A DNA stretch of 64,000 bases from Actinophytocola sp049647105 (GCF_049647105.1 NZ_JBARWZ010000255.1:1-64000); one strand, 5' to 3'. Numbered from the stretch's first letter, positions 42,586 to 51,943 are shown. A program made the numbers and translations. Notes: generated from the sequence alone by a model not told the origin.

Positions 42586-43566
42586 TCATGGGGTGGCGCC
42601 GGTCAGGGCGTCGCCCAGTGGGGTTCTGCGGTAGAGCACCGAGCGGCCGGAGCGGGCCCTTGTGACCAGGCCCGCGTTGCGTAGTACCGCCAGGTGGTCG
42701 CCGACCGCGCCCGTGGCCATGCCCAGTGACGTCGCCAGCTGGGTGGTGCTCGCCGGGTCCGCCAGGGCCGACAGCAGCCGCGCCCTGGAGTTGCCCAGCA
42801 ACGACGCGAGCGCGTCCGGTGGGGTCGCCGGGCCCGGATCCCACAGCGCTGCCGTGCCGCGTGCCGGGTAGACGAGTGTCTTCGGCCACGGCGGGTCCGT
42901 GTACGCGCCGATGTGCGGCCACACGAACACCGCGGGCACCAGCAGCAGGCCGGCGCCGTCCAGCTCGTGCGTGCTGTCACCGAACCTGCTCAGCTCCAGC
43001 GCGCCGTCGCGCCACCTCAGGCGTTCGTGCAGACCCGCGAACGCGGCCTGCCAGCCGCCGGTGCTGAGCAGGCCGCCCCGGTACACGACGTCGCGCTCCA
43101 GCACCGCACGCAGCGTCGGCCAGTCCGGGGCGACCAGCTCATGCCATGCCGCCTCCATCGCGTCCGCCAGGATCGTGGCCACGTTCTTGTCGGCCAGCAC
43201 GGCAAGCACCCTCGGATCGCTGGTCGGGCGGCGGGAAAGGCAGTCGGCGATCTCCTTTCGTGCCTGCGCCAGCGGCGTCATCCTGATCGCGGCGACGTCG
43301 TCCCCGATGGTCTGGGCCATGCTCGACGGCGGCTGCGCGACGAACGCCGGGCCGTAGCGCTCGCTCTGCAGCGCCAGCACCGCGTCCAGCGCCGTCTCCG
43401 CGCGCAGTCGGTGGAAGGCAGGCGTCAGGCGGGCCGCCCACGCCGGTGGCAGCGCCGCGCGTCTGCGGCCGACGAGCTTGCGCAGCAAGTTCTCCAGCTC
43501 GGTCACAGGGGACAACGCGAACCTGCTGTTCAGCAGGTCGTCTCGGCCGGCCACGAACCTCAGCAC
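42586..43566 (-). CDS. ArsR-type regulator with N-terminal DUF5937-like region
   Basis: A 326-aa protein starting with GTG. The last 75 residues are a winged helix (LASLLGNSRARLLSALADPASTTQLATSLGMATGAVGDHLAVLRNAGLVTRARSGRSVLYRRTPLG). The first 240 residues are the helical region found in large actinobacterial ArsR regulators (SPVTELENLLRKL, ERYGPAFVAQ). No metal-binding cysteines are present, so it is unlikely to sense metals. It is divergent from the MFS gene, 29 bp between starts, and probably controls it. Confidence 0.88.
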   Translation of the reverse strand: MLRFVAGRDDLLNSRFALSPVTELENLLRKLVGRRRAALPPAWAARLTPAFHRLRAETALDAVLALQSERYGPAFVAQPPSSMAQTIGDDVAAIRMTPLAQARKEIADCLSRRPTSDPRVLAVLADKNVATILADAMEAAWHELVAPDWPTLRAVLERDVVYRGGLLSTGGWQAAFAGLHERLRWRDGALELSRFGDSTHELDGAGLLLVPAVFVWPHIGAYTDPPWPKTLVYPARGTAALWDPGPATPPDALASLLGNSRARLLSALADPASTTQLATSLGMATGAVGDHLAVLRNAGLVTRARSGRSVLYRRTPLGDALTGATP

Positions 43567-43595
43567 GCCGTGACCTTACGCCGGTGCACGAAAAA

Positions 43596-44846
43596 ATGGA
43601 GACAAGATCCCCCACGGCAGAAGCTGTGCCGGTGAGCGAACGAGCTACCTTCCGTCAGGTCCTTTCCGTGCCCGTCTTCCGCACGGTGTTCTTCACCAGG
43701 GCCCTCGCGATCGGCGCCGACACCCTGCGCACGGTCGCCCTGTCCGTGCTGGTCTTCACGACCACCGGGTCGGCGCTGCTCGGCGCGATGACGTTCGGCG
43801 CATCGTTCCTTCCCCAGGTCATCGGCGGCCTCTTCCTCGGCGCCCTGCCAGACCTGGTCCGGCCGCGGCTGTTGATCGTCGCCGGCTACGCGCTGGAGGC
43901 GGCAGCCGCCATGGTGCTGGCGATCGGCGGCATGCCCGTGTGGGCGAGCCTGCTGCTGGTCGCCGGCGTCGGGTGTCTCGCGCCGGTGTTCAACGGGACC
44001 GCGGGGCGGCTCACCGCGGACGTCCTGTCCGGCGACGCGTTCGTCGTCGGGCGGGGGCTGTTCCAGCTCGCCTCGTCGGGGGCGCAGGTCATCGGCATGG
44101 CGGGCGGCGGGCTCGCGGTCGCGTTCGTGGGGCCGGAGACCGCGTTGCTGGTGACCGCCGGGTGCCACGCCTCGGCCGCCCTGTGGGCCCGGCTCGCGCT
44201 GCCCGACCTGCCCGCACCGGGGCGGCAGAGTGAGCGGTCGCTGGTGCGGCAGAGCATCCACGGCGCACGTGAGCTGCTCGTCGACCCGGTGGTGCGGCGG
44301 CTGATGTTCGCGAGCTGGCTGCCGCCCGCACTGGTGATCGGCGGGGAGAGCCTGCTGATCCCCTACGCGGCCCTGGTGGACTTCCCCGACGGCGCGGCGG
44401 GTGTGGTGCTCGCGTGTATCCCCGCCGGGATGTTCGTCGGCAACCTGCTGGTGACGAGGATGCTCGCGCCGAGGACAAGGGAACGGGCCGTGCCGCTGCT
44501 GGTCGCGTTGCTCGGGGCGCCGCTCGTCGCGTTCGTCGTCGACCTGAACGCCGTGACCGCCGGGGTCCTGATGGCCGTCATGGGCGCCGGGTTCGCGTTC
44601 GGGATCGGCCTACAGGGCCGGTTCCGGGACGCCCTGCCCGACGACGCGCGTGGGCAGGCGTTCGGGTTGCTGTCCACCGGGCTGATGACGTTCCAGGGCG
44701 TCGGGCCGCTGGTGTTCGGCGGGTTGACCGAGGTCGTGCCGGTCGGCGTCGCGATGGCGCTCGCCGGTGTCGCGACCGTCGGCAGCGCGGCGTGGATCGC
44801 CGTGGCGGTTCGTCCCGCCGAAGCGAAAACGCCGGTTCCCGCCTAA
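43596..44846 (+). CDS. MFS transporter
   Basis: A 416-aa protein with about twelve helices (for example VLSVPVFRTVFFTRALAIGADTLRTVALSVLVFTTTGS, LIVAGYALEAAAAMVLAIGGM, AGVLMAVMGAGFAFGIGLQGRF). The GRxLFQLASSGAQVIGMAGGGL region is typical of macrolide/drug-efflux-like MFS proteins. Start is ATG 43596, or GTG at 43626 or 43632. It is divergent from the ArsR regulator, the usual pairing for inducible efflux. Confidence 0.88.
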   Translation: METRSPTAEAVPVSERATFRQVLSVPVFRTVFFTRALAIGADTLRTVALSVLVFTTTGSALLGAMTFGASFLPQVIGGLFLGALPDLVRPRLLIVAGYALEAAAAMVLAIGGMPVWASLLLVAGVGCLAPVFNGTAGRLTADVLSGDAFVVGRGLFQLASSGAQVIGMAGGGLAVAFVGPETALLVTAGCHASAALWARLALPDLPAPGRQSERSLVRQSIHGARELLVDPVVRRLMFASWLPPALVIGGESLLIPYAALVDFPDGAAGVVLACIPAGMFVGNLLVTRMLAPRTRERAVPLLVALLGAPLVAFVVDLNAVTAGVLMAVMGAGFAFGIGLQGRFRDALPDDARGQAFGLLSTGLMTFQGVGPLVFGGLTEVVPVGVAMALAGVATVGSAAWIAVAVRPAEAKTPVPA

Positions 44847-44859
44847 TGCAGGAACCGGC
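44831..44859. terminator. Bidirectional hairpin between MFS gene and lsr2
   Basis: GCCGGTTCC and GGAACCGGC pair perfectly (9 bp) around an 11-base loop. The stop of the MFS gene lies in the loop and the lsr2 stop is 20 bp away, so it can serve both convergent genes. Confidence 0.7.
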
Positions 44860-44879
44860 GCCGCACGATTGTGTGAATC

Positions 44880-45230
44880 TCAGGCCTGAGCGTTGTACGC
44901 CTCGGCTACTTCCTTCGGGATTCGGCCTCGATCGGAGATGTTCATGCCCTGCTTGCGGGCCCACTCCCGCATTGCCTGGTTCTGTTCCCGATCCGCGGAC
45001 GCGGTGCGCGGTGCGCGGCCCGCGACGGCCACCCGGCCACCCGTGCGCTTACGGCCACCGGACCTGCGCGCGTGCTCGACGTAATCGGCCAGCGCGTCCC
45101 GCAACCGCTCCGCATTGTCATCGGAGAGGTCGATCTCGTAGAACGCACCGTCCAATCCAAACTCGACCGTCTCTCCCGCCACGGAACCATCGAGGTCGTC
45201 GACCAGGCTAACCGTAACCTTCTGCGCCAT
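44880..45230 (-). CDS. lsr2: Nucleoid-associated protein Lsr2
   Basis: A 116-aa protein of standard length. The N-terminal dimerisation domain starts AQKVTVSLVDDLDGSVAGETVEFGLDGAFYEIDLS. The C-terminal DNA-binding domain contains MREWARKQGMNISDRGRIPKEVAEAYNAQ, with the AT-hook-like RGR that enters the minor groove of AT-rich DNA. Lsr2 silences foreign genes, of which this window has a plausible set at 19.7-22.2 kb. GGAGGG lies seven bases before the ATG. The clpC-lsr2-lysS order follows Mycobacterium, although here four other genes lie between clpC and lsr2. Confidence 0.97.
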   Translation of the reverse strand: MAQKVTVSLVDDLDGSVAGETVEFGLDGAFYEIDLSDDNAERLRDALADYVEHARRSGGRKRTGGRVAVAGRAPRTASADREQNQAMREWARKQGMNISDRGRIPKEVAEAYNAQA

Positions 45231-45357
45231 CTGCGCCCTCCTCAGGATTGCGACACGGGGACCAAGCGAACGTGCATGAGCACAGATACAAATACTCCCA
45301 CTAACCAGCTTAACGCAAATCCGTGATTAGGTTAGTGGTTCCCGTGCCACGAGTTGC

Positions 45358-46860
45358 TCATTCTGGGCGCACCAGCGGAAACAGGATCGTCTCCCGGATG
45401 CCGAGACCGGTGAGTGCCATGAGCAACCGGTCGACACCCATTCCGACGCCGCCGCTGGGCGGCATTCCGTACTCGAGTGCGCGCAGGAAGTCATCGTCGA
45501 GACGCATCGCCTCGGCGTCACCACCGGCGCGCAGACCGGCCTGTTCGGTGAGTCGCTCACGTTCCACGACCGGGTCGACAAGCTCGGAATATCCGGTGGC
45601 GAGCTCAAAACCCCGGACGTAGAGATCCCATTTTTCGGCGACGCCGTCGATACTGCGGTGCTGGCGGGTCAGCGGTGAGGTCTCGACCGGGAAATCACGA
45701 ACGAACGTCGGCGCGTACAGCTTGTCGCCGACCAGGTGCTCCCACAGCTCCTCGACCATCTTGCCGTGGCCCAGCTTCGGATCCACCTCGAGTTCCAGGT
45801 CGCCGGCGTGCTTGTGCAGCAACTCGGCTGGGGTTTCCGGGGTCACCTCGGAGCCGAGCGCCGCCGACAGCGACGAGTACATCGACAGGTTTTCCCACTC
45901 GCCGGAGAAGTCGTACTCCTCACCGTTCGCGAGCGTGACCACCTGCGTACCGAGCGCTGCCTGCGCGGACTCCTGGATGAGTTCGCGGGTCAGCACGGCC
46001 ATCGAGTCGTAGGTCTCGTAGGCGGCGTAGAACTCGAGCATCGCGAACTCGGGGGAATGTGATGAATCGCTGCCCTCGTTGCGGAAGTTACGGTTGATCT
46101 CGAAGACCTTCTCGATACCGCCGACCACGCAGCGCTTCAGGAACAGCTCCGGCGCGATGCGCAGGTACAGGTCCATGCCCATCGCGTTCGAGTGTGTGAC
46201 AAACGGACGCGCGGTGGCGCCGCCGTGCTGGGTCTGCAGCATCGGCGTCTCCACCTCGGTGAATCCCCTGCGGTGGAAACTCTCACGCAATGCGCGGACC
46301 ACCCCCGCGCGGGTACGCACGGTTTCCCTGGCCTGCGGGCGCAGGATCAGATCGACATACCGCTGCCGAATCCGGGTTTCCTCGTTCAGGTCCTTGTGCG
46401 CGACCGGGAGCGGCCGCAGCGACTTGGCCGCGATTCGCCACTCGTCGGCGAGAACGGACAGCTCGCCACGGCGTGAGGTGATTACCTCGCCGAGGACGAA
46501 AACGTGATCACCGATGTCGACGATGGTCTTCCAGTCCGAAAGGGCTCCCTCACCCACCTTGTTCAGGCTCAGCATCGCCTGCAGTTCGGTGCCGTCGCCC
46601 TCCTGCAACGTCGCGAAACAGAGCTTGCCCGTATTGCGCAGAAAGATGACGCGGCCAGTGACACCCACCACATCACCGGTCGAGGTGTCGGAGGCGAGGT
46701 CCGAATACGTCTCACGAATCTGTCGCAGGGTGTGGGTGCGCGGCAGCTCGACCGGATATGGATCCACGCCGTCGGCAAGCAGCCGGGCCCGCTTCTCGCG
46801 ACGGACCCGAAGCTGCTCAGGAAGGTCGTCGGGCTCCGGTACCTGCGTTTCGTCGGTCAC
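45358..46860 (-). CDS. lysS: Lysyl-tRNA synthetase (class II)
   Basis: A 500-aa enzyme. An N-terminal OB-fold (VVGVTGRVIFLRNTGKLCFATLQEGDGTELQAML) binds the anticodon. Class II motifs follow: motif 1 around FTEVETPMLQ, motif 2 FEINRNFRNEGSDSSHSPEFAMLEFY, motif 3 GVGMGVDRLLMALTG. The GTG at 46860 was chosen because homology begins there; the open frame upstream crosses the divergent gene remnant. Confidence 0.97.
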   Translation of the reverse strand: MTDETQVPEPDDLPEQLRVRREKRARLLADGVDPYPVELPRTHTLRQIRETYSDLASDTSTGDVVGVTGRVIFLRNTGKLCFATLQEGDGTELQAMLSLNKVGEGALSDWKTIVDIGDHVFVLGEVITSRRGELSVLADEWRIAAKSLRPLPVAHKDLNEETRIRQRYVDLILRPQARETVRTRAGVVRALRESFHRRGFTEVETPMLQTQHGGATARPFVTHSNAMGMDLYLRIAPELFLKRCVVGGIEKVFEINRNFRNEGSDSSHSPEFAMLEFYAAYETYDSMAVLTRELIQESAQAALGTQVVTLANGEEYDFSGEWENLSMYSSLSAALGSEVTPETPAELLHKHAGDLELEVDPKLGHGKMVEELWEHLVGDKLYAPTFVRDFPVETSPLTRQHRSIDGVAEKWDLYVRGFELATGYSELVDPVVERERLTEQAGLRAGGDAEAMRLDDDFLRALEYGMPPSGGVGMGVDRLLMALTGLGIRETILFPLVRPE

Positions 46861-46905
46861 AGTCGAACAGAGTAATGCGTGTGTTAACGGGTTAGTTTGG
46901 GTGCC

Positions 46906-47086
46906 ATGGCGGACGAGTTGTACCTCGCGCGGGCACGTTCCTTCGGGTCCCACGCGGCCGACTACGCAGCGCACCGGCCGGACTACCCGGTGGACGGCAT
47001 CCGCTGGGCGCTCGGTGCCGCGGACGAAGGCCGGGGAGTTCGACGTGCCGTTGACTACGAAGATCGTGCGCGCCGGGCGGCGATGA
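46906..47086 (+). pseudogene. Remnant of a SAM-dependent methyltransferase
   Basis: The ATG at 46906 begins a typical class I methyltransferase N-terminus (ADELYLARARSFGSHAADYAAHRPDYP), about 37 residues. From about 47035 a different frame encodes what looks like the family's C-terminal tail (EFDVPLTTKIVRAGRR, stop at 47084-47086). The catalytic middle, near 200 residues, is gone. An internal deletion with a frame change explains the remnant. Confidence 0.6.
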
Positions 47087-47102
47087 GGCCCGGCGGTCGC
47101 GG

Positions 47103-47591
47103 TCAGAGTCGCCGGGCCATGAGCACGTCGTCGACGAGCTTGCCGTCCAGCATGAACTCGCCGCGCAGCACGCCCTCGACGACGAACCCACAGCGCTCGT
47201 AGAGTCGCCGGGCGCCCGCGTTCTCACCCAGCACCCGCAGCGTCACCTTCTTGGCGCCCCGCCGGACCGCCTCCGCCACCGCGCCCTTGACCAGTGCCAG
47301 ACCGACGCCCCGGCCCTGCGCCGACGGGTCGACGGCCAGCCCGTTGATCTCCAGCACGTGGGCGTGCGAGGGCAGCGGGATGCTCTGGTGCAACGACACG
47401 TACCCGCTGACCTTCCCGTCGATCTCGGCCACCAGGTAGCTGTCCGGGCCTCGGCCGTCCACAAAGAACGACGAGCGTTCCTCCCTGGTCGGCGCCGGCG
47501 CCGGGGAGACCACCGGCGTCCACGTCACGAAGTCGATCTCCAGCAGGGCGGCGCCGTCGCCATCGCGAGCCGCGCGGATGTCCACGGTCAC
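47103..47591 (-). CDS. GNAT-family N-acetyltransferase
   Basis: A 162-aa protein. It has VDIRAARDGDGAALLEIDF at the start, the acetyl-CoA-binding motif LAVDPSAQGRGVGLALVKGAV, and RVLGENAGARRLYERCGFVVEGVL. Substrate unknown. The GTG at 47591 overlaps the coaX stop (GTGA), so it ends the pantothenate operon as a coupled gene. Confidence 0.88.
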   Translation of the reverse strand: MTVDIRAARDGDGAALLEIDFVTWTPVVSPAPAPTREERSSFFVDGRGPDSYLVAEIDGKVSGYVSLHQSIPLPSHAHVLEINGLAVDPSAQGRGVGLALVKGAVAEAVRRGAKKVTLRVLGENAGARRLYERCGFVVEGVLRGEFMLDGKLVDDVLMARRL

Positions 47592-48364
47592 CTCGTGTTG
47601 CGTTCGAAGACCAGGCGCAGCCCCAGCAGCGTCAGGTCGGGGCGGTGGTCGGTGATCGTCTCGGAGTCGTCGACCACCAGCGGGGCGAGACCGCCGGTCG
47701 CGATCACCGTGACCTCGCCGGGGTGGGCGGTGCGGTGCAGCTCGTCGACGATGCGGCGCACGAGCCCGTCGACCTGGGCGGTGAAGCCGTACATGATGCC
47801 GGACTGCAGGCACTCCACGGTGTTCTTGCCGATCACCGACTTCGGCCGGACCAGCTCCACCTTGCGCAGCGCGGCAGCCCGCGACGCGAGCGCGTCCACC
47901 GAGATCTCGATGCCGGGCGCGAACACGCCGCCGAGGAACTCGCCCTTCGCGGAGATCACGTCGATGTTGGTGGACGTACCGAAGTCGACGACCACACACG
48001 TCGTCTCGTGCAGGTGGTGGGCCGCGAGCGTGTTGATCACCCGGTCGGCGCCGACCTCCTTCGGGTTGTCCACCAGCAACGGGACGCCGGTCCGCACCCC
48101 TGGCTCGACGATCACGCGCGGCACCACGCGGTAGTAGCGGCCCAGCATCACCCGCAGCTCACGCAGCACCGCGGGCACCGTCGACAGCGCGGAGACGCCC
48201 GTGACCTCGTCCGCGTGCTCGCCGAGCAGCCCGCGCATGGTCAATGCCAGCTCGTCGGCCGTCATCTGCGGGTCGGTGCGCATCCGCCAGTCACGGACCA
48301 GCTCGGTCCCCGCGTACAGGCCCAGTGCGATGTTGGTGTTGCCGACGTCGATCGCGAGCAGCAC
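47588..48364 (-). CDS. coaX: Type III pantothenate kinase
   Basis: A 258-aa protein of the ASKHA fold. The phosphate-binding start is LLAIDVGNTNIALGLY; NPKEVGADRVINTLAAH and CVVVDFGTSTNIDVIS carry the catalytic Asp and second phosphate loop; VIATGGLAPLV closes the site. It phosphorylates pantothenate, first step to coenzyme A. It lies five bases after panD, so the panC-panD-coaX order gives a complete run from pantoate to phosphopantothenate. Confidence 0.95.
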   Translation of the reverse strand: MLLAIDVGNTNIALGLYAGTELVRDWRMRTDPQMTADELALTMRGLLGEHADEVTGVSALSTVPAVLRELRVMLGRYYRVVPRVIVEPGVRTGVPLLVDNPKEVGADRVINTLAAHHLHETTCVVVDFGTSTNIDVISAKGEFLGGVFAPGIEISVDALASRAAALRKVELVRPKSVIGKNTVECLQSGIMYGFTAQVDGLVRRIVDELHRTAHPGEVTVIATGGLAPLVVDDSETITDHRPDLTLLGLRLVFERNTR

Positions 48365-48369
48365 CGGGG

Positions 48370-48843
48370 TCAGCTCTCCGAAGCCAGCAGCGCGTCGAGC
48401 ATCGCCGCGTCCGCGGTCTCCGCCGGTGTCGTCATCGGCATCGCGCCGCTGACCAGACCGTGCCCGTCCGGCACGTGTGCGGGCACGGAACCCTTGTCGA
48501 CGATCGTGTTCGCCTCGTCGACGAACACGACCCTCGGCCGGCAGGCGGCGGCCTCGGCGTTGTCCATCAGGCCGTACGCGATCAGGATGACGATGTCGCC
48601 GGGGTGCACGAGGTGCGCGGCCGCGCCGTTGATGCCGACGACGCCGCTGCCCCGCTCGCCGGTGATCACGTACGTCTCGAGGCGGGCGCCGTTGGTGACG
48701 TCGACGATCGTCACCTGCTCGCCCTCCAGCAGGTCCGCGGCCTCCATGAGGTCCTGGTCGACGGTCACCGAGCCGACGTAGTGCAGGTCGGCCTGTGTGA
48801 CGGTCGCGCGGTGGATCTTGGACTTGAGCATCTTGCGGAACAT
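48370..48843 (-). CDS. panD: Aspartate 1-decarboxylase
   Basis: A 157-aa proenzyme. It begins FRKMLKSKIHRATVTQADLHYVGS; the self-cleavage site is Gly24-Ser25 (YVGSVTVD), which creates the pyruvoyl cofactor. The C-terminus (after about residue 115) is longer than in E. coli (126 aa), as in actinobacteria. It makes beta-alanine for panC, one base downstream of that gene. Confidence 0.96.
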   Translation of the reverse strand: MFRKMLKSKIHRATVTQADLHYVGSVTVDQDLMEAADLLEGEQVTIVDVTNGARLETYVITGERGSGVVGINGAAAHLVHPGDIVILIAYGLMDNAEAAACRPRVVFVDEANTIVDKGSVPAHVPDGHGLVSGAMPMTTPAETADAAMLDALLASES

Positions 48844-48844
48844 G

Positions 48845-49720
48845 TCAGTCCTCCCCCTGTCCAAGCAGAACCTGGGTGTTGTCGATGAGCCGCGTCGAGC
48901 CGACCCGCGCCGCCACCAGCAGCCGGGCGTCACCGCGCTCCGGCGCCGGACCGAGGTCGGCACCACGCAGCTCCAGGTAGTCGACCGACAGGAGCGGCTC
49001 CTTGTCGAGCACCGCCCGCGCGGACTCCAGCACGATCGCGGCACCACCCGCGCTGACCCGCGCACCCGCCGCGAGCGCCGAGGACAGGGTGATCGCGGCC
49101 GCGCGCTGGTCGTCGTCGAGGTAGGCGTTGCGGGAGGAACGGGCGAGCCCGTCTGCGTCCCGCACGATCGGCACGCCGATGACCTTCACGTCGAGGTTGA
49201 GGTCGCGCACCAGCTTCCTGACGAGCGTGAGCTGCTGGTAGTCCTTCTCACCGAACACCGCGTAGTGCGGCTGGATGATCGTGAACAGCTTGGTCACCAC
49301 GGTCAGCACCCCCGCGAAGTGACCGGGCCGGGACGCGCCCTCCAGCTCACCGCCCAGCGGGCCGGGGTCGACCATGATCTCCGGGCCACCCGGATACATG
49401 TCCTCGCGCGACGGCGTGAACGCCAGCTCTACGCGTTCGTCCCCGCAGATCTTCAGGTCGGCTTCGAGCGGGCGCGGGTAGCGGTCGTAGTCCTCGTCCG
49501 GCCCGAACTGCAGCGGGTTGACGAAGATCGACGCGGCGAGCACGGTGCCCGGCAGCCTGCGTGCGGTGCGCATCAGCTGACGGTGCCCGTCGTGCAGCGC
49601 GCCCATCGTGGGCACCAGCGCGATCTTGCGGCCGACGGCACGCAACGCGCGCGCGGTGGCCACCATGTCTTCCAGTCCACTGTGGACGTGCAGCTGGCCG
49701 GGGGTGAACCTCGGCGTCAT
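48845..49720 (-). CDS. panC: Pantoate-beta-alanine ligase
   Basis: A 291-aa enzyme. The ATP site is VPTMGALHDGHRQLM (HIGH-like). FVNPLQFGPDEDYDRYPRPLEAD and FGEKDYQQLTLVRKLV bind pantoate and ATP, and the KMSKS-like SSRNAYL segment follows. It forms pantothenate from pantoate and beta-alanine. Its ATG overlaps the stop of the DUF2520 gene by four bases. Confidence 0.96.
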   Translation of the reverse strand: MTPRFTPGQLHVHSGLEDMVATARALRAVGRKIALVPTMGALHDGHRQLMRTARRLPGTVLAASIFVNPLQFGPDEDYDRYPRPLEADLKICGDERVELAFTPSREDMYPGGPEIMVDPGPLGGELEGASRPGHFAGVLTVVTKLFTIIQPHYAVFGEKDYQQLTLVRKLVRDLNLDVKVIGVPIVRDADGLARSSRNAYLDDDQRAAAITLSSALAAGARVSAGGAAIVLESARAVLDKEPLLSVDYLELRGADLGPAPERGDARLLVAARVGSTRLIDNTQVLLGQGED

Positions 49721-50631
49721 CGGCGATCCTCTCCAGTGCCGGTATCCGGGCTGGGCCGGAGTGCGGCGAAGACGTCGGGGGCGAGGTCGGCGCGCAGGAG
49801 GCCGCTCTCCTCGGCTCGTTCCGCGGTCCGCTCGGCGAGCGCGCGGTAGGTGGTCAGCATGTCCGGGGCGTGCTCGGTCAGCACCCGGAGGTGGGCCCGC
49901 ACGGTGCCGACGTCACCGCGGGCGACGGGACCGGTGAGCGCGCGGTCGCCGTGGCGCAGCGCGTTGTCGAGCGCGGCGGACAGCAGCGGGCCGAGCATCC
50001 GCTCCGGGTTGTCGACACCGGCGCCACGCAACAGGTCCGCGGCCTCCGCGACCAGCGTGACCAGATGGTTCGCGCCGTGGGCAAGGGCCGTGTGGTACAG
50101 CGGGCGGGCCGAGTCCGGGATGCGGACCGGCTCCGCCCCCATCTCCACCACGAGCGCCTCACCGACGCTCCAGGCCGCCTCGTCCGAGTCCCCCGCGGTG
50201 ATGCCGAAGCAACAGGTCGCGAGGCGTTCGAGGTCCTCAGCGCGGCCGGTGAACGTCATCACCGGGTGCAGCGCGAGCGGCAGCGCGCCGTGCGCCTGAG
50301 CGGGGGCGAGGACGTCGACGCCGTGCGCGCCGCACGTGTGGACGACGATCTGGCCCGGCCGCAGCGCGTCGGCGGCCGCGAGCCCGCGGACCATGCCGGG
50401 CAGCGCGTCGTCGGGCAGCGCGAGGAGCACCAGATCAGCGGCGCGGACGACGTCGTCCGGCGGGAGCAGCGGGACGCCGGGCAGCAGTTCCTCCGCGCGC
50501 AGAACGGATTCGCGGGAGACCCCGGACGCGGCGACGACCGTGTGACCGGCGCGTGCGAGGGCCGCACCGAGCACCGCCCCGACGCGTCCGGTGGAGACCA
50601 CACCGACGGCAAGGCGCGCGGGCCGGTTCAT
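49717..50631 (-). CDS. Rossmann-like/DUF2520 protein (Rv3603c-like)
   Basis: A 304-aa protein. The N-terminal Rossmann domain (AVGVVSTGRVGAVLGAALARAGHTVVAASGVS) binds NAD(P), and the C-terminal helical DUF2520 domain is typical (RPLYHTALAHGANHLVTLV, NPERMLGPLLSAALDN). It resembles pyrroline-carboxylate/ketopantoate reductases. Being first in the panC-panD-coaX operon, a role in making pantoate is possible but unproven. Confidence 0.85.
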   Translation of the reverse strand: MNRPARLAVGVVSTGRVGAVLGAALARAGHTVVAASGVSRESVLRAEELLPGVPLLPPDDVVRAADLVLLALPDDALPGMVRGLAAADALRPGQIVVHTCGAHGVDVLAPAQAHGALPLALHPVMTFTGRAEDLERLATCCFGITAGDSDEAAWSVGEALVVEMGAEPVRIPDSARPLYHTALAHGANHLVTLVAEAADLLRGAGVDNPERMLGPLLSAALDNALRHGDRALTGPVARGDVGTVRAHLRVLTEHAPDMLTTYRALAERTAERAEESGLLRADLAPDVFAALRPSPDTGTGEDRR

Positions 50632-50667
50632 ACCGCCTCCCTCAACATCTCCCGGCGAAGCGTAACT

Positions 50668-51843
50668 TCACCTGGCTGGGTGCCGCTCCGGGGCTCGTGC
50701 GGGCAGGCCGGCCTTGGCCGCGTGCAGAACCGTGACGAGACGAGCCTCCCGGTCCGGGGCGTCCGAGCCCGCGAGTCCGAGGTGGACGGCATGCCACAGG
50801 AAGGCCAGCTCGGTGACCGCGGCCTGGTAGGCGGCGACCGCGCGGGAGGCGGCGCGGCCCTGTTTGCGCCCGGCGCGGACCCGCCAGCCGCGGCGCGCGG
50901 TCAGCGTGACGAGCCGCTTCACGTTGGCCGGGTCGACCCAGCCGCGGTCGACCATCACGGGCAGCGCGCGGGCCACGATCCGCTGCTCGCGGCGGCGGTG
51001 CCAGCTGACGAGGAACACACCCGCGATGAAGATCGGGACCATGACGAGGAAGTACACGTTGAGGAAGGTCTGCGGCGTGCCGAGCGTGGCGGCCGCGTTC
51101 CACAACGCGTGCAGCAGCACCGCGACGAGGTAGCCGGCGAGCGGTGCCACGATGCGCAGCCAGCGGCTGGACGTCCGCACCGCGACACCGATCCCGATGC
51201 CGATCATGGCCGTGAACAGTGGGTGCGTGAACGGCGACAGCACACCGCGCAGGATGAACGCGGTGACCACGCCACCCGTGCCGGGGTCACCGAAGCCGTG
51301 GTCGGCGAACGCGCGGCCGAAGTAGTAGATGTTCTCGGTGAACGCGAAGCCCGCGGCGACGAAGCCCGCGTAGACGACGCCGTCGATCACGCCGTCGAAC
51401 TCGTCGCGCAGGAAGTACATGATGCCGAGGACGAACACGCCCTTGAGCGCCTCCTCGAACAGCGGCGCGGAGATGATCGCGCTGATCTTGTCGCCGCTGC
51501 CGTGGCCGAGCAGCGCGTCCCCGACGGCGGCCGCGGTGTTGTTGACCAGCAACGCGGTGATCGCGGCGACGCTCGCGCCCCACCCGAACGCGAGCCAGAG
51601 CATGCGTGCGGGCTCCGGCTCCCAGCGGTCGATCCAGAGCAACGCGGCCACGATTGACCCGACGGGCACCAGCGCGGCGACGATCCCGACCAGCTCCGCG
51701 AGCAGGCCGACGCGGGCCGTGGACATCGCGAGGAGGGTGAGGCCACACCCCGCGAGAGCCACGAGCGCGGCAACGGGCAACAACACGGTCTGCCGACGCG
51801 GTGTGTGCCGATGCGGCGGCCGGGCAGGGTGCACGGGGGTCAC
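50668..51843 (-). CDS. PrsW-family membrane protease-like protein
   Basis: A 391-aa protein with about eight helices. Conserved PrsW residues are seen: the EExxK motif in SAPLFEEALKGVFVLG, the FAFTENIYYF motif with Glu, and His in LSPFTHPLFTAM and LLHALWNA. The C-terminal tail of about 100 residues is soluble and basic. PrsW cleaves membrane anti-sigma factors in Bacillus; a similar role here is by family only. GTG at 51843 is the chosen start; an upstream GTG at 51888 is possible. Two DnaA-box-like 9-mers lie just upstream. Confidence 0.85.
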   Translation of the reverse strand: MTPVHPARPPHRHTPRRQTVLLPVAALVALAGCGLTLLAMSTARVGLLAELVGIVAALVPVGSIVAALLWIDRWEPEPARMLWLAFGWGASVAAITALLVNNTAAAVGDALLGHGSGDKISAIISAPLFEEALKGVFVLGIMYFLRDEFDGVIDGVVYAGFVAAGFAFTENIYYFGRAFADHGFGDPGTGGVVTAFILRGVLSPFTHPLFTAMIGIGIGVAVRTSSRWLRIVAPLAGYLVAVLLHALWNAAATLGTPQTFLNVYFLVMVPIFIAGVFLVSWHRRREQRIVARALPVMVDRGWVDPANVKRLVTLTARRGWRVRAGRKQGRAASRAVAAYQAAVTELAFLWHAVHLGLAGSDAPDREARLVTVLHAAKAGLPARAPERHPAR

Positions 51844-51880
51844 CCTAAGGCCTGCCCGGTTTGCATGGTCCACACACCGT

Positions 51881-51908
51881 TTGTCCACAACACGACCGGT
51901 TGTCCACA
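51881..51908. promoter_or_regulatory. Pair of DnaA-box-like 9-mers
   Basis: TTGTCCACA occurs at 51881-51889 and at 51900-51908, again 19 bp apart as in both pairs near clpC. They lie in the control region between the PrsW-like gene and the next one. Confidence 0.45.
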
Positions 51909-51943
51909 GGCAAGATCGACATCAGCCCCTCCGTCGGTGAGTG

